A DNA stretch of 64,000 nt from contig JAPMXV010000013.1 in the NCBI GenBank assembly GCA_026936335.1, forward strand, positions 124,001-188,000, read 5' to 3'. The stretch comes from Mantamonas sphyraenae (taxonomy: Eukaryota > CRuMs > Mantamonadidae). The translations under genes were made by a program, and so were the position numbers. Under the pieces are notes generated by a model that did not search any database, had not been told where the DNA came from, and saw only the letters and a program-made list of their open reading frames with translations. Position 1 is the stretch's first letter. Each line of letters begins with the position of its first letter. Shown here piece after piece: positions 42,599 through 53,849 of this stretch.

Positions 42599-45500
42599 CT
42601 ACGCAGAATGACTGCCGAGCAGCTTGACCCTGTGCCGCTTGGCGAGGTCATACACGGACGGATCCAGGTTCTCTACGCCCGTGATATCGATGGCCTTGAG
42701 GTGAGAGAGGGTGTTGAGCAGCAGCTTGAGCATGTCTGTATCCACAGAGGACCAGGCCACCGAGACGCTCTCGAGGCTGGGGCAGCCTTCTGCGAGCTCG
42801 GCGATGGTGGCCAGGTTGAGTTTGTTGCACCAGCTGAGGTTGACATCGACCAGAAACGGGTTGGCAATGTACACGTTGTTCAGGTCGGCCACGCCGGTGA
42901 GGTTGAGGCGTTGCAATTGCACAAAGTTGCTCAGGGCCATGCGCATGGCCTGGCTCTTGAAATCCACGGATCGGGTCCACGACAGGTCCAGGGACACGAT
43001 TTGCTTGCAGCGCATGCTGAGTTGGTGGATGGACGCCGCCGTGACGTGCTTGCACCAGGCCAGCTTCAGGGCGTGCAGCTCGCGACAGTGTGCGGCAAGC
43101 TGCACGAGCGTCCGGTCTGTGATCTGGCATCCCTCAAAGTCAAGGTCGCGCAGGCTGTGGCACGTGGCAATCAGCGGCACCAACGCCTCGTCGCTGACGT
43201 TTTCGCACGAGCCCAAATCCAGCGAGCGCAGGCAGCCGTTGTTGCAACTGACCAGCGCCTGGATGCTCTCGTTTGTGATGCGGCTGCACTTGTACAGGCT
43301 CAGGGCCTGGAGTTTGGTGCAGCGCTCCAGGAGGGGAATCACGCCCTCGTCGCTGATCTCCACGCAGCGAGAAAAGTCCACGTGCATCAGCCGCTGGCAC
43401 AGCGCAAGCATGCGCAAGGCGTCGTCGTTTATCTTTACGCAGTGGCTCATGTTGATGACTTGGATGCTGTTGGCAGAGTACATGTTCAACGCCGAGGCTG
43501 TGTGGCGCCCGATGCTTGTGCAGTGGCTCACGTTGAGCTTGACAAGGTGGTCGCCGGCCGCACGCACAAACGCCTGCATGTGTTTGTCGCTGAGGCTGCG
43601 GATTTCGCTGACGTCCAATTCAGCCAGACGCTTGCAGTTGACGCCCACGTCGACGATGGACTCGCCGTCGAGCTGGTCGCACTTGTGCAAAATGAGCGTG
43701 CGCAGGTTGGCGCAACTCTGCGAGATCTGGTAGATGGAACCCTCGGTGATGGCCTGGCAACTGCCCATGTTGATGTAGCTGAGGTTGTGGCAGCGCAGGG
43801 CGACCGCAATGATGCCGCGGTCGCTGACAAACGGGCAGTTGGAGCAATTGAGGCGCTGCAGATTGGGGCAGTGGTTGGCCAACTGCACAAGCACCTCGTC
43901 GTCCAGGTGTTCGCAGGAGCTGACGTCAAAGGAACGCAGGTTGGGCATGCCTTGCATGCACTGTGCGATCGAATCAGAAGAGAGGCTCGTGCACTGCGCG
44001 AGGCGCATCACGTGCAAGTTGGTGCACCCACGCACACGCAACTTGGACAGTTGACTGCACGCCTGCAGATTGATGGCCTCCAGGTGCTTCGAGTTGAGCG
44101 CCACTGTGCGCAGGGAGCTCTGCAGACTGATGTCCACTTTGCGCAGGCGTGGCGCTGCCACACCCGATGACGACGAGTTGGAGGACGCCGACGACGAAGA
44201 CGACGTGGACGACGAGTTGACAAGCACAAACTGCTTGAGTTTGGTGCCCATGCCAAAGAGCAGCTCCGACAGCTGCGGGCAATCGACGAGGGCCCCGGAC
44301 AACTGCTCCCAGTCGAGGTTGAAACAGCGCGTGAGCACAAGCCGCTTCAGTTTGCTGCACGTGTTGAGCTTGAGGGCAGCCATCTCATGAGAGTGGGACA
44401 GATCGAGCTCGGTCAGGTCTGCAAGGCCGCCGAGGCAGTCGAACGAGGTGATGGGAGCGCCGATGAGCCTGAGCGACGTCAGCTTTGCGCCGTGGGTGGC
44501 AATGATGTCACGCACATTGTCATCGACCTGAAAGCGGCTGGCGTGTCCCACGGGCCGCCCAAGGATGCGCAGCGTCGTCAGGTGCTGCACAATCATTTCC
44601 AGCACATGTGTGTTGACGTTGCCCAGCACAAAGGCGGTGCTTAGGATGGTGTTGCACAGGTCTGCAGGGAGCTTGTCCATGAGCGTGTGAAAGTTGTCCG
44701 CCTCCACCAGATCCTGGATGTGCCTGGCCATCTGTCGCACACAGAGCACACGCAGCTTTGGTGGCTCGCCCGAGCTGCTGATCGATCGTCGAACGGCAAG
44801 CTCCCCACGCACCTGTTGCTGTGTGTGTGGCGAAGACGCCGTCCCGTCTTGATGCTGTGCCTGGCCGCCGCTCTTGGCCATGACCTGGCGTGCCACGGCC
44901 ACCGCGGGCGGTTCGCTGACCGAACGCAGCGACGGGAAACGCGACAGTTCGCGTTCCATCAGGTCCGAGTTGCGCATGCGCCTGCGCTGGTGCACCTCTT
45001 CCAGCGCCGCGTTCATCTGTTCCATGCTGTCCTTGCGCTTCAGCGTGTCGTCCAGCACCATGCGTCCCACAGAGGCCTCGGTGACACTCTTGCCCATGCT
45101 GCGCTTGCGTCGCCACTCGGCAGCAGCGGCTGCCGAGTTGTCGCCCGACGACACGGGCTCCACATCCATCCACATGGCATTCGTGGACGATTGGTCACCA
45201 TGCACGGCTGCATCGACGCCTCCTCCTCCTCCTCCTCCTACCACGCCGTCTTCGTCCATGCTCTTGCCAACATTGAGCGTGCTGACACTGTGGCGCCACA
45301 CTCGCCTGGGAGTGGCCGACAGAGGCACACCGACGGTGCCTCCCATGTCTCCCAAGCCTGCAGACATGGCTTCTGCACTTGCACTCTTGCCCAAACTGGA
45401 CGATGTCGACTCCTTGCCTCGGATCTGCTTCGGGGCCTTGAGGTGTTCGTTGCGCAGGACGTCTTCAACGTACAGCGGCTCCTCGTTGATCCAGTGTGTA

Positions 45501-47830
45501 GGCTCGTACGCCACCGTCTGGCCGTTGACCTTGTATCGCACCGGTTGCGTCAGGTCCGCTTCCACCACGTCGATGAGCTCGTCCAGATTCATGGCGTCGA
45601 GCCACAGCTCTGTGCGTTGGCGTGCTCCGGTTTCGAGATTGGCCCTGCTGGAGCGTGCGTGTGCCTCGCGTCGCTTGCCCGATTGCTGTGCAGCTGTGCC
45701 TGGTTGCTGGTTTTGCATGCCAGCGCCCGCCTGGGCCATGGCCAGCACATCTGGGTGTTGGTACATGGAGTCGCCTGCGAGGCGTGTGTCGTAGCCGCCG
45801 CTGTACGGGGACTGGTGCATGGCGGCAGCTGCACTCTGCATGGTGTTCCACGGATACATGAGACTGGACGACCACAGCGAACCACCCATCATGGAGGGCG
45901 GCTGACCGTGCGGCGACGTGCTCTCCTGCTGCTGCGGCGACGTGTCGAGGCGCATACGCTTGGCATCGTGACCCATGGACTCGGTGGAGTCCAGGTAGTT
46001 TGTGTTGGGCACACCGTACAACAGTGGGTGCTTCTGTTGATGAAACAGGCGCATCTGTTCGTCCAGGGCATCGCGTTGCGGCCCACGCATGGCCTCCACC
46101 GTACGCTGGGCTGCAGCCGCCTGTGCCTGTTGCAGCAGGAACAGCTGGTGCTGCAAGTATTGGTGCTGCTGCTGCTGGTTTTGTTGCACGCGCACCAAAT
46201 GCTGCTCCAGCTTGAGACGCATCTCGGCTTCCTGCTTGAGTTTCTTGGCCATGTCTTCGCGTGCCACACGCTCCTCCTCCAGGGCGTCCAGAAGCTGGTC
46301 GATGCTGTGTTTGCGATCGGCTGCGTCGTTGCTTGTGTTGTTGATGTTGTTGTCGTCGTCGGTCTCGTCCTCCTCGTCTTCCGCCTCCTGCTCCACCACC
46401 TCCCGCTTGCGCTTGCGCGTCTTGCTGCCCGAGCTGGTGGAGCCTGCGCCGCCACGTGGGCGTTTGGATGTCGATGATGACGCGGTGGTCGTAGTGCCTC
46501 CGAACTGCTCCAGGAAGAAGTTGGCCGTGCGTTGTTGCCGTGCGTGCATCTGTTCGTCCACCTGATTCATCGACTGCGACTTGGCCACACGCGACCGCTG
46601 TCGTCGCAGCTTGCTCACCAGCTCTGGTTGTTTCTGTACAAAGTGTCGATGGAAATACACCAGTTTGGGCGACGATTGGCCGTCCGAGTGCTTGATCTGC
46701 TGGAAGCCATACCGCTCCAGTTGGATGTGCAGTTCCGCCTCGGTGATATCCAGCCGCTCCGCCAACGCCGCAGCATCGTTGATTTCAAATGTTTTTGTGT
46801 CCACCCACCGTGCCGCAGGCACATGCTCCTCGTCCAGGGTCGGAGAGTGGGCAAGCACCGCGTGCAGTTTCCGTGGGAACGATGTCCGTTGCGACTGCCG
46901 CGCCTTTGTGGTGGACTCTGTGTGTGCGTGTGTGTGCGTGTTGTGGACGGGTGGATGCGAAAGGGAGGCCTGGTGTGAGGAGGAAACGGCGGAACAAGCC
47001 TGTGGATCAATCCGCTCCCGCTCTGGGTCTAGAAGGTGCTCGTACAACGCGCACACGTGCGTGTGTGGCCAGACGGAGCCGTGGACATGCAAACGGGAGG
47101 CGATGGGAAGTAAGAAAGGCAGAGAAACGACATGCATGAGGTCGATGTGCAGGTGTGTGGGCTGGGCGAGCAAGTGTGGCCGGACGGGAGCCACATTCGA
47201 ACGGGTGCCCTGTCAAGAAGGGGAGCACTCACCTTCGCCTGAGCTGTCCATGCTCTTGGACGAAGCACTGCGGCTCATGATCTGCATGTCCATGAGCTTC
47301 TCCGGTCGATCGCGCTGGAAGAGAGAGTGGAACCACTCTGTGCGAGCGTGGAAGCGGTGGAAGCGGCGCGGGTGCCGGGAAGCGGGGCAGCTAGGGTCAG
47401 GCGTCTGCGAAACACGCGTTGTGCGGGGCCAGGGACAACACTGCACTGCATGCTTACCATTGCCTTTCCGAGAAAAGCCCAGGCGGCGCAACTCTGTGGT
47501 CAGCGACACGCTCTTGATGTGTAGTTCCTGGCAGAGCGCTTCTTGATCGAGAATTCTGGATGCGGGTTCGCGTCAGGAGGAGAAGGGGACGCGCGCGGGA
47601 CGACCACGGGACTGGGGGACGGAGGCAACGAGGCATGGGGGCAGGATTGGGACAAGGGGACACACGTACAGGAAGGAGGTGCCGCCGTGGGTCCACTCGA
47701 CGTTGGCACTCTGGTAAGGCTTGCCTGTGAGGAGGCCGTACAGACGATCGGGAACGGCGCGGTTGCGACGTCGTCGCTTCTTGCCCTTGTGGGTCAGAGA
47801 TGCACGCGATGATGCACTTTCCAACTCCAT
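42599..47830 (-). CDS. double HSF-type DNA-binding domain fused to leucine-rich repeats
   Basis: Four exons: 47830-47664, 47555-47458, 47337-47233 and 46917-42599; introns are 108, 120 and 315 bp and all phases match, giving 1,562 residues. Domain 1 (residues about 28-115) runs from VPDRLYGLLTG through VEWTHGGTSF and LTTELRRLGFSRK to WFHSLFQRDRPEKL. Domain 2 (about 134-230) runs from FPRKLHAVLA through ARWVDTKTFEI and HIQLERYGFQQI to YFHRHFVQKQPELV. Both follow the heat-shock-factor fold pattern. Next come a basic/acidic segment, a Gln-rich coiled coil (about 300-370), a long disordered region, and about 20 Cys-containing LRRs of the AMN1/FBXL type (about 930-1555). HSF domains bind DNA as trimers; the LRR part would bind a partner. 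The last exon alone could be a separate gene, but the phase-compatible splice favours one. Confidence 0.75.
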
Positions 47831-48059
47831 ACTGTTGCAGTGGTGAGGCGGTTTCGGGGACACTGGCCGCACACGGGGGGGGGAGTTTGCCGGGGCGGGG
47901 AAAGGGTGGGTTGGGGATCGCGCGTCGTGCGCCACACAAAGCCCATCCCCTCGCACAAACGTGAGTATAGTGTGATAATCGTCCAATTGGAATCACGACG
48001 GGAGATGGGCGCACGATGGGGCGAGGAGGGCTGACACGGACACACGAAGCAGGTCGACG

Positions 48060-49130
48060 ATGGGAATCGGCAGCAGCACAGAAGCGAGTCCCGAAGAACA
48101 GATGGCGTTGGTGAAGGAGATTTTGCACGAAACTGAAAACAGGGATTCTTTCTGGTGCGTGTTCACCGCAGAGTGTGGCCCAATGACGGAGGAGAAGTTC
48201 AAGCTGATTGCAAGGGCCCTGTTGCAACAGCCAGTGTCGTGGCTGCGGCTGGAGGGGATGGACATGCAAAACAAGGAGACGACGGCGCTGTGTACCATCC
48301 TGAGCAAGTGCAAGCTGCAGCAGGCGCGGATTGCCATCGTCGGGAGCACAGGCATCGACATGGGGGCGGCGGAAGCAATGGCAAGTTTGCTGGAGAGCCA
48401 GGCTCAGGTGATGGCGTTGGATGTGTCCGACTGCACGGGCCTTGGAGACGCAGCGACAGAATTGATTGTGCGGGGATGCACGAACAAGCACCTGAGGTTG
48501 CTCTCGTTGGCAAACGTCGGGCTGGAGGGGCAGCACGCACACGAAGCGCTGAACCAGCTGGTGGAGACTGAGCTGCAACTCCAGGGACTGCATCTGGAGG
48601 AGCTTCTGTTGAACGGAAACCCGCTGCAGGATGCTGTGGTGGACCCGCTGCTTGCGTGCTTACGCTCAGAGCGGTGCAAGCTGCGGCGTGTCGGCTTGGT
48701 CGACACAGGCTTGTCGTTGGAGGGCATGGAAGCAGTGCGCCAGGAGCTGCGCACAAACGCGTTTGTACACAAGGTGTGGATGCAGGACAACTGCACAGAG
48801 GGCGAGGAGGCCGAATTGGCCGGTGCCATCGAGAAGGAGTGCTTGTTTCTGGGCAGCTGCAACCAGGAGCTGATTCTCAAGGAGTGGCAACTGGCTGTGT
48901 GGGAGGGATTGCCCGCAGCACAACAGTTAGAGTACGACCGGTACCACGCAACGGACCAGGGCGGCGATGCGCTCATCAAAACACTCGCGGCGTTGCTGAC
49001 CGTGACACACAACCAGGAACACGCGCTCAGTGCCCTTGGCGTGGTGAGCTTGGAGCGATGGGAGACGTGCAAGAGTGTAGAGGTGGTTGAAGAGGTGATG
49101 GAGGCCCTGCAGAAGCTGCAGGACGAGTAG
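48060..49130 (+). CDS. leucine-rich repeat protein, possibly N-myristoylated
   Basis: Single exon, 356 residues. The N-terminus MGIGSS has Gly2 and Ser6, which fits the N-myristoylation pattern. From about residue 55 to 250 there are five to six LRRs of the ribonuclease-inhibitor type (VMALDVSDCTGLGDAATEL, LHLEELLLNGNPLQD, LRRVGLVDTGLSLEGMEAV). The C-terminal 100 residues are helical and acidic with no recognised domain. A membrane-associated scaffold is the most that can be inferred. It starts 229 bp from the divergent HSF-LRR gene and ends 114 bp from centrin. Confidence 0.8.
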   Translation: MGIGSSTEASPEEQMALVKEILHETENRDSFWCVFTAECGPMTEEKFKLIARALLQQPVSWLRLEGMDMQNKETTALCTILSKCKLQQARIAIVGSTGIDMGAAEAMASLLESQAQVMALDVSDCTGLGDAATELIVRGCTNKHLRLLSLANVGLEGQHAHEALNQLVETELQLQGLHLEELLLNGNPLQDAVVDPLLACLRSERCKLRRVGLVDTGLSLEGMEAVRQELRTNAFVHKVWMQDNCTEGEEAELAGAIEKECLFLGSCNQELILKEWQLAVWEGLPAAQQLEYDRYHATDQGGDALIKTLAALLTVTHNQEHALSALGVVSLERWETCKSVEVVEEVMEALQKLQDE

Positions 49131-49244
49131 GGTGGAACGGTTGGAAACAAATCTTTGCTTGTGTTGCTTGTGTGTGTGTGTTTGTGTGTGTGAAATGCGA
49201 TGGAGCACACGTGCTGTGTGCTACTCCATGTGTTGCCGTGGAAA

Positions 49245-50394
49245 TCACCACGCATTCTGGTTCATGATGGCGAAAAACTCGTTCTCGTTGATCTCGCCGT
49301 CCTCGTCCTGGTCAAACTCGTCAATCATGGCCTGCAGGTCCTGGTCGTCGATGGACTCGCCCAGCTCCTTGGTGATCTGGCGCAGGTTCTTGAGTGAGAT
49401 GGTGCCCGTGTTGTCTGCGTCAAACAGCTGAAAGGCCTTGCGGATCTCCTCCTCGGGATCGCGCGACAGGATCTTGTCGGTCACTGTGGATGGATGTGTG
49501 AGAGGTGAGAGATGGTAGGCAGGAATGGCAAGGGGCAGGAGGGTGAGGGACCACGTACTGATGGACTGGAACTCGTCGTAGTTGACGTTCTCCGACTGCT
49601 GCTTGCCAATGTCCTTCATGATCTGGATGACCTCCTGCTTCTTCTGCGCTCGGGAACAAAAGGGGCGGTGGCGGTGTGAGACGGGATGGCGGGGAGGGGA
49701 GGATGCTGGATGGCGTGTGAAGAAACGAACCACTTGGAAGCCCAGAGCGCGCATGGCGACCTGAAGGGACGGGTGAGTGCGCGGTGTGGTTGTCGATGCG
49801 TCGATGTACGTGTGAGCAGGGGTGTGCATGATGCGTGTGCGTGTGTGTGAGGTACACGGGAGCTGTTTGGGCGCGAGCCCGTTTGCCCATTGCGCGCGCC
49901 AAAACACACGGCGTTTCTGCGCCCCTGTGGCTGTGTGGGATATCGCTACGTCTCACCTTGAGTTCGTGGTAGTTGATTTCGTTGTCGCCGTTGGTGTCAA
50001 AGAGCTCAAATGCCTCCTTCATCTCTGTGATGCGTGTGCGGGCCGGCAGAAAGCAACGCAGCGCCGTCCGTTGGTGTGGCCTCGTCGTGTCAGTGGAAGC
50101 AGCACAGCCTCAGGCGGGGCCTGTGGGCACCGGACAGTGCACACCGCTTTGCAAAGGGGAGACATATGCCATCGCACACCCTGTCGTGGTTGTTGGAACG
50201 CCTGGTGACGTGTGCAACAGGTGCGAGGGCGGAGAGTGGCTCGTGCTGGAAAAGGCGGCGGTGGAAATCGTATCGTCGTCCGGGCGGTAAAACGCACCCT
50301 GCTTCTGGTCCTCCGTCAGCTCTGGCCTCTTGCTGCTGCGGCGGATGCGCGGGTTGGGCGAATCAAACATGGAAATGCGACCGAGCTGCGACAT
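49245..50394 (-). CDS. centrin (CETN3/Cdc31-type)
   Basis: Five exons: 50394-50298, 50024-49957, 49760-49731, 49643-49559 and 49483-49245, giving 172 residues. Introns are 273, 196, 87 and 75 bp and all phases match. Exon 3 is only 30 nt ([10 protein letters not shown]). Four EF-hands: the first and fourth have good calcium loops ([24 protein letters not shown]), the third [12 protein letters not shown] is plausible, and the second ([12 protein letters not shown]) lacks the acidic positions. The sequence [19 protein letters not shown] and [18 protein letters not shown] match CETN3/Cdc31 better than CETN2. Centrins build basal bodies and centrosomes; Cdc31 types also act in nuclear export. The N-terminus [15 protein letters not shown] is typical. 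Confidence 0.93.
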
Positions 50395-50568
50395 GGTGTC
50401 TGGGTTGGGTGGAAGTGTGTGTTTTGTGTTGGCTGGGCACGGGGTGCCATGCAAGAGAGACGAGGAGAGGGAGCGAGTGGCGGAGGGTCGTGCAAAGGGT
50501 AAAGATGACGGCTTGTGTGAGGGTTGGGTGGAATGTGGAAACATGCGCCCAGCCAGACAAGAAAACCG

Positions 50569-50974
50569 ATGAGCAAAAGCGTTCCCGAAATCGAGCAAGA
50601 GCCATCTCCAAGCCTTGACGAGGCAGGCTCTTCGTCGTCGTCGTCATCGTCGTCATCATCATCATCATCGTCATCGTCGTCGTCTACAGGCAGAGGCGTT
50701 GCGGGAAAAGACGGGGTCATTCCGGCGCCCGGCGTGGTGACGGTGGACCGCAAGAAGAAGCTGGCGGTGTTTCAGGAAAGCGACACAGGCTCGTCGACCC
50801 TGTCGCACAATCTGAAGAAGCAGTTCAAGGCGCGGCTGGAGGCAGCGTCCAGCAAAGAGGTGGAGCTCAACTCGGACGAGGTGGCCACCGTGGACGTGAC
50901 GCAGAGCGAGGATCTGATGGAACAGCAGATGGAGCTGATGCGAAACAAGCGCAAGGAGCGCCAGCGTGTGGTAT

Positions 50975-51007
<33 letters not shown>

Positions 51008-51730
51008 CACGAGGAAGAGAGGATGTCGCCGGACACTTTTTCGCGCGTGGAGCGCTCGCCCCCTTTTCGCCAGTCTGCAACCCGGTTTCAACTCACACTT
51101 TCGCCACAGCGTGAGAAGAAGGCGCAGTTTGAGCAGGATATGCCTGGGATTGAGGGCACCTGGGACTGCACGGGTGAGGACAATCCCATCCTGGCGCTGG
51201 GCAAGTTGCCGACCAAGGTGACGTACGTCGAGGCTGGCGATCTGTATGACAAGTACGCACAGGGTGAGGATGTGCTTGACAAGGAAAAGGTGCGCCTGTG
51301 CATGTTTGATGCGGCGTATGCAGTGCTGGTGCATAGCAGTGGCTTCAACGCTGCCATTTCCACGTTCTACGAGGCCATGGGCAACACTGTGTCTGATGAG
51401 GAAGCGCAGATGCTCGTGCATGCCCATGTGGTGTTTCCCGCGGTCAATGAGAGCAACAAGGACGACATCCTGCTGCTGGACTTTGTGGAGTTGCTGTCCA
51501 CCGAACACGGCCACGCAGAGGTTGAGGACGTGGAAGAGGGTACCAGCGAGACTTTGGACAAGCTCAAACGCTTGGCTGGCAAGGTGCGCGAGGAAGGCGG
51601 CTACTCCGAGTATGAGCGTGAGGAGCGCGAGCGTGTGTTGAACAGTACGGCCATTGTCAAAGAGACATTTCGCAAGAACCTTGCGTTTGCCATCAAGACA
51701 CTGTTTGCGTCCATGCTGACTACCCATTAA
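50569..51730 (+). CDS. protein of unknown function with poly-Ser N-terminus
   Basis: Two exons, 50569-50970 and 51110-51730 (139 bp intron, gtatgt...ccacag, phase 0, with a long TG run), giving 340 residues. I do not recognise it. Residues about 20-40 are nearly all serine. A charged helix around the splice junction (LMEQQMELMRNKRKERQRV into REKKAQFEQD) suggests a coiled coil. The second exon is acidic and mainly helical, with the segment KDDILLLDFVELLS resembling part of an EF-hand-like helix but without a convincing calcium loop. It shares a 174 bp divergent interval with centrin, which may mean co-expression, nothing more. Confidence 0.7.
50974..50999. repeat. (TG)13 microsatellite in an intron
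   Basis: Perfect TG dinucleotide run a few bases after the 5' splice site gtatgt of the unknown plus-strand gene. It is one of several CA/TG tracts next to splice sites in this window. Confidence 0.9.
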
Positions 51731-51816
51731 CGGGAATGAGGGGATGGTGTGACGATTGGGGAGGGGGGGTGGGGGTGGGTGAGATGTGTTGCATGCACAT
51801 TGTGGAATGGAAGGTT

Positions 51817-52986
51817 TCATTTCTCGCCGACACTCCTGCAGACCAACTTGTGCATTGGCCAGGCCTCACGCTGGCACTTTCCCCCACAATACTGCACTGT
51901 TTTGCACCGAGCGCACTGGGCGAGCTTCTGTACACGGCGCATGCAGTTGTGGCAACAGGAGGCCAGTTTGATGTCAAACTCGTCGTGGCCCACGTCCTCG
52001 ACACGCTGGAACTGGCGGTCCCAATGAGCGTGCGGCAGGCTCACGGAGCCGTCCGAGGGCAGAGAATAGGTTTGGAAGTAAGCCAGGTAGGCGAGGAGGT
52101 CGTCCTGTGTGCGTGTTGTGTAGTTGCCCTGGTTGGACACGTTGAGGAGCTTGGAGAGCATGTCCAGGCGCACAAACGACATGTGATGCATCATGAGTTG
52201 GTCGTCGTCCAGCAGTAGAATGTCAGACACCCCCTGGACGCGGCGTGTGGGGTCCACCAGCACGGGAAAAGGTTCCATCAACCTGTACGCCAGCCTGTCC
52301 TCCTGCAGACGCAGCAACACGGGCACCCAGTTGGACTCGTCACGAGGCAGCAGTTCCCACTGCGGTTTCTTGAAGTAGTAGCGCATGCGAGCAGCACATA
52401 CGTCGTAGTTGTCGCGGTGCATCATCCGCAACGCCAGCTCCAGTTCCTCCTGACGGTAAAACTCGTCGCAGTCGGGTTGCAGCAGGTATGCACAGCCTGC
52501 AGCCAAACAGGCCTGTCTCCCCAGCTCCCGCTTCATGGTTTCGTGCAGGTACTGGGTGCCGATTTCGTCAGCCGCAGGCACGCCTTCTGCGTTTGGGTTG
52601 GTGGTGATCATAGCGTGGAGAGTGTCCTTGGATGTGTCGCCAGGCACGTATTCCACCAGTTCGTCGATGAGGCCATCGTCGCGCAGCTCCTCCAGCAGAG
52701 GGACGAGATGCGGGTTGCACGGGTTGCCCACGTTCGACTCGGTTTGATACACCACACACACGTGCAGAGCCAGACTACGCACATGTGCAAGACAAGGTTG
52801 CAGCAATTCCTGAGAGTCGAAAATGGAGATGGCCACCCCGAGCGACGGTAGCGCGTCCTCGTCCCCAGACGACGTGGACATGGCCGTGGTGTTGAAGAAG
52901 GATGTGCTGGTCTGGACGGGGCAGCTTCTTTGTTGTCCCTTCTCTCTCTCTCCAATCTCTTCTTCGGTTGCATTGTAGCAACCCAT
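51817..52986 (-). CDS. glycosyltransferase-like protein with C-terminal MYND finger
   Basis: Single exon, 389 residues from the ATG at 52986; a second ATG at 52881 begins just before the first beta strand. Residues about 48-200 look like a GT-A fold: LGVAISIFDSQE start, an inner helix with KRELGRQACLAAGCAYLL, and PDCDEFY as the metal-binding DxD-type motif. The C-terminal 40 residues form a MYND finger (CCHNC, CARC, YCGGKC, H-x3-C). I know of no standard protein joining these two parts. The substrate is unknown. No signal peptide or membrane anchor is seen, so a cytosolic enzyme rather than a Golgi one is likely. Confidence 0.7.
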   Translation of the reverse strand: MGCYNATEEEIGEREKGQQRSCPVQTSTSFFNTTAMSTSSGDEDALPSLGVAISIFDSQELLQPCLAHVRSLALHVCVVYQTESNVGNPCNPHLVPLLEELRDDGLIDELVEYVPGDTSKDTLHAMITTNPNAEGVPAADEIGTQYLHETMKRELGRQACLAAGCAYLLQPDCDEFYRQEELELALRMMHRDNYDVCAARMRYYFKKPQWELLPRDESNWVPVLLRLQEDRLAYRLMEPFPVLVDPTRRVQGVSDILLLDDDQLMMHHMSFVRLDMLSKLLNVSNQGNYTTRTQDDLLAYLAYFQTYSLPSDGSVSLPHAHWDRQFQRVEDVGHDEFDIKLASCCHNCMRRVQKLAQCARCKTVQYCGGKCQREAWPMHKLVCRSVGEK

Positions 52987-53036
52987 TGGCGGTGTTCATG
53001 TCCGTGTGTGTGTGTGTGTTTCGAAATGGCAACGTT

Positions 53037-53848
53037 TCACGACAATTTGATGCGGTCGAGGAAGCCGGTGCAGTCGATCCAGGAGCCCCGAAAGGCCATT
53101 TGCGTCCACACAAACAATCCCACGGTGAGGACGCCCTGGTGGTGTTTGAACGGGCCCAGAATGACCAGGGCGAGCCAGACAAGGGACAGAATAAAGGCCA
53201 GCTTCGTGGTGCGACTGGGCTTGCTGAGAGGCGATCTGACGTCCAACAGGGCCACTCCTTTGCTCCCATGCAACAATCGAGCAAAAAGCACAGACCACAA
53301 CGTGGTGCCACAGCTGGACAGGACGCCTGTGATGAGGGCGGCGACAATGCTGCCGTAGGTCGAGTATCCCAGGGTGGCACCGCTGATCATGCTCAGTGTG
53401 GTGAGTATATACTGCACATGGTTGGCCACAGTGGTGAGATAGACGTTGTGGGTCATCTGGCGGTCGAGCCAGCCGTTCCAAAGATGGTTGTTTGCCCACC
53501 AGGCGAGCGAGGCGCGCAGCACAAACATGTCCACGTTGACAAAGTTGGGCGGCAGACCACACACCATGTTGCGTACAGAGCCAGAGCCAGTGCAGCTGAT
53601 GACTGTCATCAGCCAGTGGATGATGGGTGGCGTGGAACGCTTGGGGAAGCGCGAGTTCAGCTGGGCGCGCAAGCACACGCACAGACAACCAGGCAACCAG
53701 ACAACACATACAGTGATGATACAGTGATGTGTCAGCAACACGGTGAGGAGAAACGTGCACTCTCGCAGCTCACCTGACGGGCCTTGCGCAGGTATGCGAT
53801 GAGAATGAACCAGGTCCAAGCGCACTTGAGCGGCCACTCCAAGTCCAT
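53037..53848 (-). CDS. TRIC-type (TMEM38-like) intracellular cation channel
   Basis: Two exons: 53848-53774 and 53660-53037 (113 bp intron, gtgagc...gcccag, phase 0), giving 232 residues. The protein is hydrophobic with about seven membrane segments. After a first helix (AWTWFILIAYL), a TPPIIHWLMTVISCTGSGS segment matches the region after TM1 in TRIC channels. Later PSRTTKLAFILSLVWLAL matches the conserved KxxxxxxxxF helix near the C-terminus. Length agrees with TRIC proteins. These are potassium-permeable trimeric channels of the ER that support calcium release. The start codon overlaps that of the divergent beta-helix gene. No upstream in-frame ATG avoids the partner gene. Confidence 0.68.
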
Positions 53849-53849
53849 G
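53846..53849. promoter_or_regulatory. CATG: overlapping start codons of two divergent genes
   Basis: The minus-strand ATG of the TRIC gene is the complement of 53846-53848, and the plus-strand ATG of the beta-helix gene is 53847-53849. Each gene's promoter and 5' UTR would therefore lie inside the other's coding region, unless one start is in an upstream exon I cannot see. Confidence 0.6.

Noticed and set aside
42089-46477. Two long plus-strand frames (693 and 596 codons) across the ankyrin-CaaX and HSF-LRR genes
   Set aside because: Composition is His/Val/Arg-rich shadow type with no domain; the minus strand has unmistakable ankyrin and LRR repeats.
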